Under the pieces are notes generated by a model. It made no database searches, had not been told where the DNA came from, and saw only the letters and a program-made list of their open reading frames with translations. Shown here piece after piece: positions 51,693 through 59,314 of a stretch of DNA of 64,000 nt. Source of the DNA: Streptomyces sp. DT2A-34 (GTDB lineage Bacteria; Actinomycetota; Actinomycetes; Streptomycetales; Streptomycetaceae); the NCBI RefSeq assembly GCF_030499515.1, contig NZ_JASTWJ010000001.1, forward strand, positions 9,838,001 to 9,902,000. Direction: 5' to 3'. Position numbers and translations under genes: made by a program. The stretch's first letter is position 1, and each line of letters begins with the position of its first letter.

Positions 51693-53033
51693 ATGCCGCG
51701 CACCGCCAACATCCAGCTCAAGCTCTTACTGCAGGCGGCCGGCTGGGGCCCCACCCAGTTCGCCGCCGCCCTCCGCAACGTCGCCGCTGAGCAGGGCCTG
51801 ACGCTGGTCGTCCATCTCACCACGGTGCGGCGCTGGCTGGAGGGCACCCAGCCCCGGCCGCCGCTACCCGCTCTGATCCTCGAATGCCTCTCCCGCCGCC
51901 TGGACAGGCGCATCACGGCCCACGAGGCTGGTCTCACCCGAGCCCCGGCCCAACTCGTGGATCCTGCCTGGGAGGCCGACCCCATGCGCAAACTCATCCA
52001 CCTGGCCCAAACCGAACTCGACCCGCACCGACGCGCCCTGCTCGGCGCGGGCGTCCTCACGGCCACCGCACTCGCCCTGCCCGCCCAGGGCCAGATCCCG
52101 GCAGCACCCGACGGGCCAGGGCACTCCGGCCGCCGCCTCGCAGAGCGCGACCTGGAGCGACTGCGGACCATGGCCTCGGTGTTCGCCGCCTCGGCCGACC
52201 AGCACGGCGGCCAGCACGTGCGCGCCGCCCTGGCCGCCTACCTCACCCACGAGGTCTCCCCCCTTCTGCACCGCCCGGCCCGTACCCAGGTGCACCACGG
52301 CCTGCGGGCCGCCACCGCCCGGCTCGCCCTGCTGCTGGGCTCGATGTCCGCCGACAGCGGCCACCACGCCGTAGCCCAGCACTACCACCAGATCGCCGCC
52401 CGCCTCGCCGCTGACGCCGACGACCCCACCACCCTGGCCATCGCGCTGCGCACCATGGCCACCCACGCCCACGACCTCGGCCGGCACACCCCCGCCGTCG
52501 TGAACCTCGCCGAACGGGCCGACCGGCATGCCCGGCACGCGCCTCCCGCCGTCCGCGCCTACACCCACGTCCACCTGGCTGTGCTCAACGCCCACCACAA
52601 CCGGCACGCAGCTGTGAACGCCCTGGTTCGCGCGGAACTCCTCCACGCCGAGGACAGCGCCGAGCCGGGCCCCTTCAGCAGTTACCCGGTCGGCGCCCTG
52701 CACTACCAGCGTGCCCAGGTGTTCGCCACCCTCAAGGATCACACCGGCGCCCTCACTGCACTGACCACTTCCCTGCGCCTGCGCACCTCGGCCGAACGCC
52801 TGCCCGCCGCACTCACCCGTGCCCGGCTGGCGGAAACCCACCTACGCCTCGGCCACCTCGAACCCGCCCTCACCCACTGGCACGCTTTCCTCGACGCCTA
52901 CCCCACCCTCCGCTCCGTGCGCGCCGACCAGCGTCTGACCGCAGCGGTCCAGCACCTGCGGCCCCACCAGCGCCGTGCCGGCGTCACCGATCTCCTCGAT
53001 CGCATCACAGAGCTGACCAGTCCGCCCCGGTGA
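51693..53033 (+). CDS. HTH/TPR-type regulator
   Basis: 446 residues from the ATG at 51693 with GGGAGG five bases upstream. The first ~75 residues form an HTH (LLLQAAGWGPTQFAAALRNV, HLTTVRRWLEGTQPRPPLPA), as in Streptomyces orphan regulators. The rest is alpha-helical with tetratricopeptide-like repeats: RATMASVFAASADQ-type helices, then HYHQIAARLAADADDPTTLA, YTHVHLAVLNAHHNRHAAVN, LHYQRAQVFATLKDHTGALT and AETHLRLGHLEPALTHWHAF. This architecture often binds peptides or partner proteins. It lies next to the terpene cluster and before the RiPP-like locus; its target is not evident. Confidence 0.82.
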   Translation: MPRTANIQLKLLLQAAGWGPTQFAAALRNVAAEQGLTLVVHLTTVRRWLEGTQPRPPLPALILECLSRRLDRRITAHEAGLTRAPAQLVDPAWEADPMRKLIHLAQTELDPHRRALLGAGVLTATALALPAQGQIPAAPDGPGHSGRRLAERDLERLRTMASVFAASADQHGGQHVRAALAAYLTHEVSPLLHRPARTQVHHGLRAATARLALLLGSMSADSGHHAVAQHYHQIAARLAADADDPTTLAIALRTMATHAHDLGRHTPAVVNLAERADRHARHAPPAVRAYTHVHLAVLNAHHNRHAAVNALVRAELLHAEDSAEPGPFSSYPVGALHYQRAQVFATLKDHTGALTALTTSLRLRTSAERLPAALTRARLAETHLRLGHLEPALTHWHAFLDAYPTLRSVRADQRLTAAVQHLRPHQRRAGVTDLLDRITELTSPPR

Positions 53034-53376
53034 ACGACCGTTGCCTGACGGATCGTCACCCTCCGGCCCGAGCATGCCGCCACACACCCCAGGGCGGGTG
53101 GTAGGCGAGTGGGCGAGAACGTTGTCGAACGGATCTTGCATAGCCGGAATCGTGCCCGCCCGCACGCGTGGGCCGCCCTCCGACACATGGGCCCCTCTCC
53201 CCCTGCACTCCATCGGCCCCACCGTGGAGGGTGCCCTGCGGGGCGGTGAACAGGGATCGGCCGGCCGCCAATGAGGAGGCGGGCAGCTGCGACTCTGGGA
53301 CCACACAAGCCTGCCCTCACCGGCAAGGCCACCGCGGACATCGCCGGACCGGCCAGCCCCCCGATGACCTGATGGA

Positions 53377-53580
53377 GCGGACCGATAGACCACGCCGTCG
53401 AGAACGGCGGAGCCGACGCCAACGACAGCTTCCTTCCCCGCATCAACCCCGTCACCTTCGAAGTACGCGGCATCGTCCCCCTCGGCTACGCCGCCTTCGC
53501 CTTTCTCCTCCGCCGCACCCTGCATCGCGACGGCCGCGGCGCCTTCGCTGTCTTCACCGCACGCACATCGCGGGTACGTT
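53377..53580 (+). pseudogene. ABC-2-type permease fragment
   Basis: A short plus-strand segment reads SFLPRINPVTFEVRGIVPLG, YAAFAF, then LLRRTLHRDGRGAFAVFTA, resembling the region VRGIVPVGYAAFAFALG..LLRRT of Streptomyces ABC-2 permeases. Some residues between FAF and LLRRT are missing. No flanking ATPase gene is present. Sequence around it (53034-53870) has no other recognisable gene; a stretch near 53650-53790 (ERAPVLYHREVNRNRV) looks coding but unknown. Confidence 0.4.
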
Positions 53581-54006
53581 CCAGGGCCTGCTTCTGGCCC
53601 TGCCCAGACACGTCGATTGGCCCCCGCGCCACCGCAACGCGGAGCGCAACGCCTCCTTCGGGGCACCGAGGAGCTCCAGGAGCGAGCGCCGGTCCTGTAC
53701 CACCGGGAGGTCAACCGCAACCGAGTAGACCAGGGCCTGTTCGCCCTTTCGCCCCTCGGCGACCAAGTAGCCCAGGGGCGTCAGACCCGGTAGCAGCAGG
53801 CGGTTGCGAGCAGACAGGACAGTTCCTCCGGGCCACCGTACAGAGAGTCACCGGCGACTCGCTCGCAAGCTGTCGTGCTCCGTCACAGTCCATGCACGCC
53901 GTGCCCCATCAAGAGATTCATGGGGATTTATCCACAGGTCGACTCTTCTACGTTTGAGCACGAAGCCCTTCCCGATTTCGAGGGCACATTCTTCGGGGAG
54001 TCAGAC

Positions 54007-54252
54007 ATGCAAGAGGACACGACGATACGCGTTTCGATCCCATACCTCGGTCCACGAGAACAGCCACGACCTGTCTTTCCGCGAAGCCTGATCAATCCGA
54101 TTCGCGCACGAATCGGCCGGCGCTGTACGTCGTGCGCGAAGGTTACGAACGGGCAACGGTTCCCGTCCTTCGCTGAGACACCAACTCACTCGGCCCGAGG
54201 CAGATCATCCTTGGGCCTCACCTGGGACTTGGTGAGACAGGAGGGGGTCTGA
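54007..54252 (+). CDS. Small hypothetical protein
   Basis: 81 residues from an ATG at 54007 with GGGGAG six bases upstream. Sequence begins MQEDTTIRVSIPYLGPREQP and continues with RRCTSCAKVTNGQRF, with a CxxC. The frame is open further upstream to 53875. Base composition is lower in GC than the neighbours (runs such as ATACGCGTTTCGATCC), suggesting an acquired segment. I do not recognise it; it adjoins the acetyltransferase of the RiPP-like locus and converges on it. Confidence 0.45.
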   Translation: MQEDTTIRVSIPYLGPREQPRPVFPRSLINPIRARIGRRCTSCAKVTNGQRFPSFAETPTHSARGRSSLGLTWDLVRQEGV

Positions 54253-54336
54253 GACATGCGAGCTGTTCATAAGATCGACCGGTCGGCACAGCCTGGTCGG
54301 CACAGATTTGGACGTGCATCGACCGCAAATGATCAG

Positions 54337-55125
54337 TCAGACAAGTCCTGGACGATCCTGGGGGAGCACTACGGTGCGTGTGCTCCCCGTGTGAAAGAAG
54401 CCCATCCGTTCGAAAAGCAGCCGGGCGGGATTCCCGTTGGTGACGGACAATCCGACGTCTGTCTCGCCAGCCTCTGCGGCATGTGCGACGGCCCATCGCA
54501 TCAACACGGCGCCCAGACCCGTGTACCGGGGCAGCGGGTCGCGGAACAGATCGGTGAACCAAGGCCCTCGGTGCGATGGAGTCCCGTCATGGCGGTTGAC
54601 CGTGACGGCTGCTACGACCCGCGTCTCCTCCAGCACCACCGCACTGCAGTCCAGGAGGGCGCCGTAGCGCGTACCGTCGAGAAGTCCCTGTAGGCGGCCG
54701 ACACTGCCGGTTGCCCTGTCCGCCCCGTGGTCCGGGTGCCCTGGGCGGTAGGCAGCCTGCCGCGTGGCTACCAGGTCCTGCGCGCTCATGGTGCTCGCAG
54801 CCACCAGACGAAGGCGCGCCGGCAGCGTGGGCGCACCCCAGTCAGAATTCGGCCGACGCAAACCAAGATCCCACCTGTAGTGGTGGGCATACCGCACTGA
54901 GCACGCCCCGGCCAGCAGCAAGTCCGCGCCCAGGTTCTCGTCCGTCGTCACCGTCCAACCGGGCAACCGGTCCAGCAGCAGAGGGACGATGCTGCCGGGG
55001 TGCCCGCCGACAGTCCGCAACGCGTCGGCCCAGGGACGCTCGTGGCTCTGACCCGGCACGTACTCGGCGGCCGGACGGCCGGCCTCATCCAGCAGTACCT
55101 CGCGCTCGGGTGACACCGCCGACAT
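54337..55125 (-). CDS. GNAT-family N-acetyltransferase
   Basis: 262 residues. The C-terminal half is a GNAT domain: AVVLEETRVVAAVTVNRHDG, WFTDLFRDPLPRYTGLGAVL, then MRWAVAHAAEAGETDVGLSV and TNGNPARLLFERMGFFHTGS, with the acetyl-CoA loop YTGLGAVLM. The N-terminal ~110 residues (LRTVGGHPGSIVPLLLDRLP, GWTVTTDENLGADLLLAGAC) form an extra domain, possibly a degenerate GNAT repeat. The ATG overlaps the stop of the 66-residue peptide gene (ATGA), so they are translated together. In a RiPP setting it could acetylate the peptide or a precursor, or provide self-resistance. Confidence 0.82.
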   Translation of the reverse strand: MSAVSPEREVLLDEAGRPAAEYVPGQSHERPWADALRTVGGHPGSIVPLLLDRLPGWTVTTDENLGADLLLAGACSVRYAHHYRWDLGLRRPNSDWGAPTLPARLRLVAASTMSAQDLVATRQAAYRPGHPDHGADRATGSVGRLQGLLDGTRYGALLDCSAVVLEETRVVAAVTVNRHDGTPSHRGPWFTDLFRDPLPRYTGLGAVLMRWAVAHAAEAGETDVGLSVTNGNPARLLFERMGFFHTGSTRTVVLPQDRPGLV

Positions 55126-55325
55126 CACTGCGCGTCCCTGTCCGCGGGGAGCGGACTGTCCCCGAAGCCAATCCCGCCGTTCACGGTGTCCGCCTGAATC
55201 ACCGTGGTCCAACGCTCCAAGGCCCCCGCGAAGTCGTCGTTCCGCGCCGCTTCCTCGAGAATGAGCCCGGCGAAGACCCGCACCTGAGCAGGATCCTGCG
55301 GATCCACGGGTAGCGCGTCCACCAT
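55125..55325 (-). CDS. 66-residue acidic small protein, candidate precursor peptide
   Basis: Starts MVDALPVDPQDPAQVRVFAG with GGGAAGGGGAGCC in front and ends GGIGFGDSPLPADRDAQ. The first 45 residues would form an amphipathic, acidic leader-like helix (LILEEAARNDDFAGALERWT), followed by a Gly-rich tail without cysteine. Its stop overlaps the GNAT start. No family recognised. Size, leader/core-like layout and coupling to a modifying-enzyme gene suggest a RiPP precursor or a small partner protein. Confidence 0.6.
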   Translation of the reverse strand: MVDALPVDPQDPAQVRVFAGLILEEAARNDDFAGALERWTTVIQADTVNGGIGFGDSPLPADRDAQ

Positions 55326-55505
55326 GGGCTCCCCTTCCCTCTCCGGCCCATTCAAAGTAGCGATTCTCGACTGCCTTGGACAGAAGTCGAAGCCGGTGCC
55401 CCGGCCGGCCTGAGGCGTGGAGTGGCGAAGGAGCCCTACGGGTAGTCCCATGGCGGTCGACCGGCAAGGTTCCGCATCATCCGCTTCCGATCGCGAGGGC
55501 ATGGC

Positions 55506-56402
55506 ATGGGTACGGATTCTGTGGACGCCGCGCTGGCCTCTCTGCGTGTCGATGACAGGTCGATCAGGCTTGACTGCCCGGGTGAGTGGTTGCGGATGCA
55601 CCGGCACCGACTGTCGGTGTGCGGCGTGCATGTGGCGACGCCGGAAGAGGTGGCACACGGAGGATTCGCGGAGCATGCGATCGTGCCGGATGCGCCTGTG
55701 CCGCTGACAACCAGGTGGTTCGAGCGCATCACGCCATTCCTGGCGGCTCCCGAGACGCCCGCAGGCCTGTGTGTCGGCTTCGGGAGACTGAGCCACTCCC
55801 ACCACCGGGTGGTGGCCGCCGCCTCGGAGGAGGCCACCAGGCCGGACTTCGTACCCCACTACGGTTCCCGCTACGCGCTCGGCTCGCATTCGGTTCGGCT
55901 GGTGGATGTGCTCACGGCGCGGGGCGGCACGCGGACCACCTCGGTGATGGACCCGCGCATCGCACCGTATTCCGAGCCCACGGTGGCCCGTTGGGTGGGC
56001 ATGCACTACGACAACGCCTGGACCAGTCACGGCGAAGGTGAGCGCTATCCCCGCGACGTTCGTGTTGCGTGCGCGGATCGGCGCGTCATTCACAACCTGG
56101 GGCCGGGTGCCCGGTCACTGGTCTTCGCACTGAACATGTCTGCCTTGCATCTGTCGGACAAGGTCAGTCCCGGCGACAGCCGGAATGTACCCAGCACCAA
56201 GCAGCTCCGTGAATTCCTGGTCGAACACCCGGCTGAGGTGTTGAAAATCGTGTGCCTCGTCTGGACAGCCGAGGTGGGAGATCTGGTCGTCCTGCCTGCC
56301 GGACTCGCACTGCATGACGGGTCGATGGAGGGTCGCCGGCATTCGTCCAGCGCCTTGGTCTTCGCCGGAACATTTCCGCGGGGTGCGTTCTCCTGGACAT
56401 GA
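55506..56402 (+). CDS. Putative 2-oxoglutarate/Fe(II)-type oxygenase
   Basis: 298 residues, not assignable to a named family with certainty. A facial-triad-like pattern is visible: H167 and D169 in VGMHYDNAWTSHGEG, then H270 in VVLPAGLALHDGSMEGRRHS, with arginines 277/278 after it; the order HxD...H...R is that of Fe(II)/2OG dioxygenases. The segment RRVIHNLGPGARSLVFALNM fits the double-stranded barrel core. Divergent from the 66-residue peptide/GNAT pair (180-base gap) and convergent with the radical-SAM pair: its TGA directly abuts the stop of the 62-residue peptide. A peptide-hydroxylating role is inferred. Confidence 0.6.
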   Translation: MGTDSVDAALASLRVDDRSIRLDCPGEWLRMHRHRLSVCGVHVATPEEVAHGGFAEHAIVPDAPVPLTTRWFERITPFLAAPETPAGLCVGFGRLSHSHHRVVAAASEEATRPDFVPHYGSRYALGSHSVRLVDVLTARGGTRTTSVMDPRIAPYSEPTVARWVGMHYDNAWTSHGEGERYPRDVRVACADRRVIHNLGPGARSLVFALNMSALHLSDKVSPGDSRNVPSTKQLREFLVEHPAEVLKIVCLVWTAEVGDLVVLPAGLALHDGSMEGRRHSSSALVFAGTFPRGAFSWT

Positions 56403-56591
56403 TCAGGAGTCGGGGCGGCTCCACGTCTGGCTCATCGACTGGAACTTGTGGAAGACGAGGCCACCGTCGCGATCGGGCGGGGTGGTGCCCCGAGGTATCG
56501 GCCGCAGCAGCCATTCGAGGTGCTCCGCCTCAGCGAGCAGAATCACGTCGAGATTTGGTTCCGGAGTGTTTTGGCTGGTCAGGATTGGCAC
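56403..56591 (-). CDS. 62-residue peptide coupled to radical SAM gene, candidate RiPP precursor
   Basis: A GTG at 56591 overlaps the last 13 bases of the radical SAM gene and has AAGGAG nine bases in front. The N-terminal part MPILTSQNTPEPNLDVILLA has a leader-like hydrophobic/acidic stretch (LAEAEHLEWLLRPIP). The C-terminal tail contains VFHKFQSMSQTWSRPDS, with aromatic-x-x motifs FHK, FQS and WSR. Triceptide (cyclophane) maturases link an aromatic residue to the side chain two positions on, as in W-S-K of darobactin, so this tail is a plausible core. No family recognised; assignment is by position and motif. Confidence 0.6.
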   Translation of the reverse strand: MPILTSQNTPEPNLDVILLAEAEHLEWLLRPIPRGTTPPDRDGGLVFHKFQSMSQTWSRPDS

Positions 56592-57694
56592 AGCAGCGCT
56601 CCTTCAGTCTTCGCTTGATGGAGGTTTCGGCAGAAATTCGTTTCGGTACCATCGAGCCGTCCAAGCTCGAAGTACTTGTTCGCCGGCCAGCTTCCGCCAC
56701 AGGCGACGGCGTAGCGGCAGGTCCGGCGACACGCGTCCACACCGGCGAGGGCTTCGCGGACCCACGGAACCGAGCCCGCCGTGCGCAGAAGATCCTCAAG
56801 GGAGTTCCGCAACACGTTGCCCACCGTGAAAGCCCCATGCCTCGGATGTCGGAAGCCCGCGAGATCTGGGGACATGACAGTCACCTCTCCGTTGTACGAC
56901 ACAGTAGGAATGGGCTCCACGGGCATACTCAGGACCTCCGCTGCAGTGATCCCCGATCGCACCGCGTCGTAGCAGTTTGCGACCGACTCAAGTTCCCGCA
57001 GCCGCACCACTGGGTTCGCCCGCCACTGCGTGAAGAGTTCGGCGAAGAAGCCCGCCCATTCGCATTTGTCTGTCGGCGAGCCTTCACCATGGGAACCCTT
57101 CGTTTCCTCGGGGAGGATTCCCAGTACTTCCGCTCCGATCTCGCAGGCGTGGACGTAGAGCAACCGAGCGACCTCGGGCGCGGGATCGCGCACCACGGAA
57201 AGCACGTGAAAGGGGGTTCCATGGCGCCTTAACACCGCGATCCCGGCCGCAATCCTCTGCCAGGCGGGGGCACCCCCGCGTGTGACCCTGCCCGCGTTCA
57301 TGCCCCGTGGCCCGTCGATGCTCACGGACACCCGAACGTGGTACCGGTCGAACAGGTCGCACCATGCCTCATCGATCAAGGTCGCATTCGTCTGGATGTG
57401 ATGAGCGGTGCCGGGAGGCCAGTCGGAGAGTAGGTCCTCGAATTTCCGGACACCGACTGTGAGCGGCTCTCCCGCGTGCCAGAGGACCTCCATCTGGTGC
57501 CCGGAGTCCATCCAGCGGGCCGCGGACTCCGCGGCTGCACGATTGACGGCGGCCGACATGTCGAGGCGCTTCCCCCGGTCGGGCAGGTAGCAATATGTGC
57601 AATCAAGATTGCACAAGGTTGTCGGCTGCATCACCAGGACGGACGGTCGCCGCCCGAGAGCCGCCCCGCTGTCACCGCCGGACGCGGAATCCAC
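56579..57694 (-). CDS. SPASM radical SAM peptide maturase (cyclophane-forming type)
   Basis: About 371 residues. The SAM-binding cluster is C28-x3-C32-x2-C35 (TTLCNLDCTYCYLPDRGKR). The C-terminal SPASM region has C322, C326, C332 and C355 in VDACRRTCRYAVACGGSWPA and NKYFELGRLDGTETNFCRN; the CGG-PANKYFE-G-DGTET signature is characteristic of GrrM/triceptide-type maturases. VLWHAGEPLTVGVRKF and VSVSIDGPRG complete the radical SAM barrel. The start is placed at the GTG at 57694 because AGGAGG lies six bases before it; a GTG at 57700 abuts the site. Downstream a small peptide gene overlaps its stop, implying an enzyme-substrate pair. Confidence 0.85.
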   Translation of the reverse strand: MDSASGGDSGAALGRRPSVLVMQPTTLCNLDCTYCYLPDRGKRLDMSAAVNRAAAESAARWMDSGHQMEVLWHAGEPLTVGVRKFEDLLSDWPPGTAHHIQTNATLIDEAWCDLFDRYHVRVSVSIDGPRGMNAGRVTRGGAPAWQRIAAGIAVLRRHGTPFHVLSVVRDPAPEVARLLYVHACEIGAEVLGILPEETKGSHGEGSPTDKCEWAGFFAELFTQWRANPVVRLRELESVANCYDAVRSGITAAEVLSMPVEPIPTVSYNGEVTVMSPDLAGFRHPRHGAFTVGNVLRNSLEDLLRTAGSVPWVREALAGVDACRRTCRYAVACGGSWPANKYFELGRLDGTETNFCRNLHQAKTEGALLCQS

Positions 57695-58345
57695 GCACAC
57701 CCTCCTACGGTCATCGCACAGGGAGCCTTGTCATGGAACGGTGGCGCAGCCGAGCCTGTCAATGGCGCCGTCAGCAAGGCGGTGTGGAGTGCGAGGGTCC
57801 GCTTCTCCACTGCCCGGGACCACTGGCTTCGCGCTCGTGCCCCTGGAAGACCTCGGTCACCCCGACGCGGTCGACGTGAGGGCCGATCTGGTCGGCCCCT
57901 GATCGGGATCCGGCTGGCCTGCCCGGATGAATGAGTCCGATGTCTGGGCCGGCCGAGCCCAGGGCGAAGCGGGTCCGTCCGCTCGTCTGTGACGACAGAT
58001 CTGGCCGTGCTACTGGCGGAACTGTATGTGTGCATCACGACCGATGGAGCCCTGTCTCACCGCCATGGGCACGGGTGTTGTCGGAGCGGAAGTACATCTC
58101 CGCGAGAGCTTCGGCAGCGATGCACTGGAGCTGCTGCTGCTGCTGCTGCTGCTCGCTGGCGTCGGCGTCGCGGGCCTCGAAGAGGCGGCCTGCCCAATTG
58201 CGGGGTAGGGCCTGGGTGATGTCGCGGATGCGGGCGTCGTCGGTTGTGCCCCGGCGCGGCGGTGAACCCGAAGCGGGCCCGGGGTGGAGACGACCAAGCC
58301 GTCCGTGGATGGGGCATGCAGGGCAGGGGCCTTGCCCGCGTCTGT
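57695..58345. other. No clear gene; includes a (CTG)7 tract
   Basis: About 650 bases without a gene I can defend. A minus-strand frame carries RIRDITQALPRNWAGRLFEA, a run of seven glutamines and CIAAEALAEMYFRSDN, which looks like the tail of a real protein but has no identifiable start. The glutamines come from seven exact CTG units (58131-58151, plus-strand reading). Confidence 0.45.
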
Positions 58346-58745
58346 CTACGGCAGGACGTCCAGCGGGGAGAGACTGGCGGAGGGGTGGACGATGCCGTCC
58401 GTAGCAATCGCGGCGGGGTAGCGGCCGGTCACGGCAGCAGTCTTGAGGATGTTGCGGCGCATTCCGAACCCGACCGCGGCCAGTACGGCGGCCCGGAGTC
58501 CCATCGCGTACGACCCACGGTCGGGGTGGCGTACCGGGCCGGTCGGTCGCCCTTCGGCGTGAACGGGCTGGGGAGCCGGTCGGCGTCGAGTGTGCGGCTG
58601 CCGTCGATCCGTATGCGGGCGCGGTCGACATGGGAGAGGTCGACCAGCCACAAGTCGGGGCAGTGACGGGTCGAACGTGGGGTTGCCGGTGAGGTGGGTG
58701 AGGCCTTCACAGCCGGCGTCGCCGACAAGTTGCCCCGGCCAACAC
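58346..58745 (-). pseudogene. Tap-like (telomere-associated protein) relic
   Basis: The minus strand holds LTHLTGNPTFDPSLP, then in another register LWLVDLSHVDRARIRIDGSR, DADRLPSPFTPKGDRPARYA and TPTVG, then in a third register MRRNILKTAAVTGRYPAAIA and TDGIVHPSASLSPLDVLP. This order matches the C-terminal half of Streptomyces Tap-type proteins (VDLSH, LPSPFTP, YPLAVLSDCAVYPSPGPSPLDFLP). The intervening 100+ residues between TPTVG and the last block are deleted. Tap proteins bind telomere DNA of linear replicons; this relic hints at a past linear plasmid or chromosome-end origin. Confidence 0.6.
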
Positions 58746-58823
58746 CAACCCCAGCCGCTACAACGGATGTTGGGAAGGCGCATTTCGCGGACATCGACCG
58801 TCAAAGGGCGGTTTGATGGCCCT

Positions 58824-59300
58824 GTGCGGCGGTGGAGGAAATACGCGCTCGTCGCGTGCGCAGCCGTGTGCGAGACAGCGGCCGTGTGTTTGGTGGCATT
58901 CGCAATCTCCACGCATCCGGCGACCGCGGACCGGCTTGGCAGCGTGATCGGGGCGATCGCAGGGCTCGTGGGCTTGGCGGTCTCGGCGTGGACGCTCGCC
59001 GGTTCAGGGCGTTTCTCTGCCGAGGCGCATGATGGTGCCGTAGCGTCAGGCGGCCACGTGGGGCGTGTCCTCGTCGGCCATCACAACGAGGCAGCGCCAC
59101 GCGCAGTCCCGGCGCGCGCTCCAGCCAGCCCTCGAGTGGCAGCGTGCGTGCCTCGGGAGCATGCGGCACAGCTGCCGCAGGAGTGCGCCGGCAGTGGCCG
59201 CCAAGCTCCGTCGGCTGCGGTACGTCAATTCGCCACTGTTCCAGATCGGCGGGTCTGTTCGGACCTTCCGGAATCCGGTGAGGACCTGTTGGGATGCTGA
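58824..59300 (+). CDS. Small membrane protein upstream of STAND/TIR gene
   Basis: 158 residues from a GTG at 58824. Two predicted membrane helices: YALVACAAVCETAAVCLVAF and LGSVIGAIAGLVGLAVSAWT, separated by a short loop. The rest is Ala/Arg-rich and cytoplasmic. It ends 14 bases before the big ATPase-TIR-TPR gene, so co-transcription is likely. Small two-helix membrane proteins often accompany such STAND proteins in Streptomyces. I do not recognise a family. Confidence 0.55.
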   Translation: MRRWRKYALVACAAVCETAAVCLVAFAISTHPATADRLGSVIGAIAGLVGLAVSAWTLAGSGRFSAEAHDGAVASGGHVGRVLVGHHNEAAPRAVPARAPASPRVAACVPREHAAQLPQECAGSGRQAPSAAVRQFATVPDRRVCSDLPESGEDLLGC

Positions 59301-59314
59301 GTGGGAGGCCGACC

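Noticed and set aside
51273..53144. Two similar peptide starts MQDPF (51273 plus, 53143 minus), possible inverted repeat
   Set aside because: Similarity is limited to about 13 bases (ATGCAAGATCC-TTC) and does not extend to either side.
57695..59314. A hidden FxsA peptide for the KGGxGR/TPR protein
   Set aside because: I looked for short ORFs ending in F-x-S-x-x next to the gene and found none with a plausible start.
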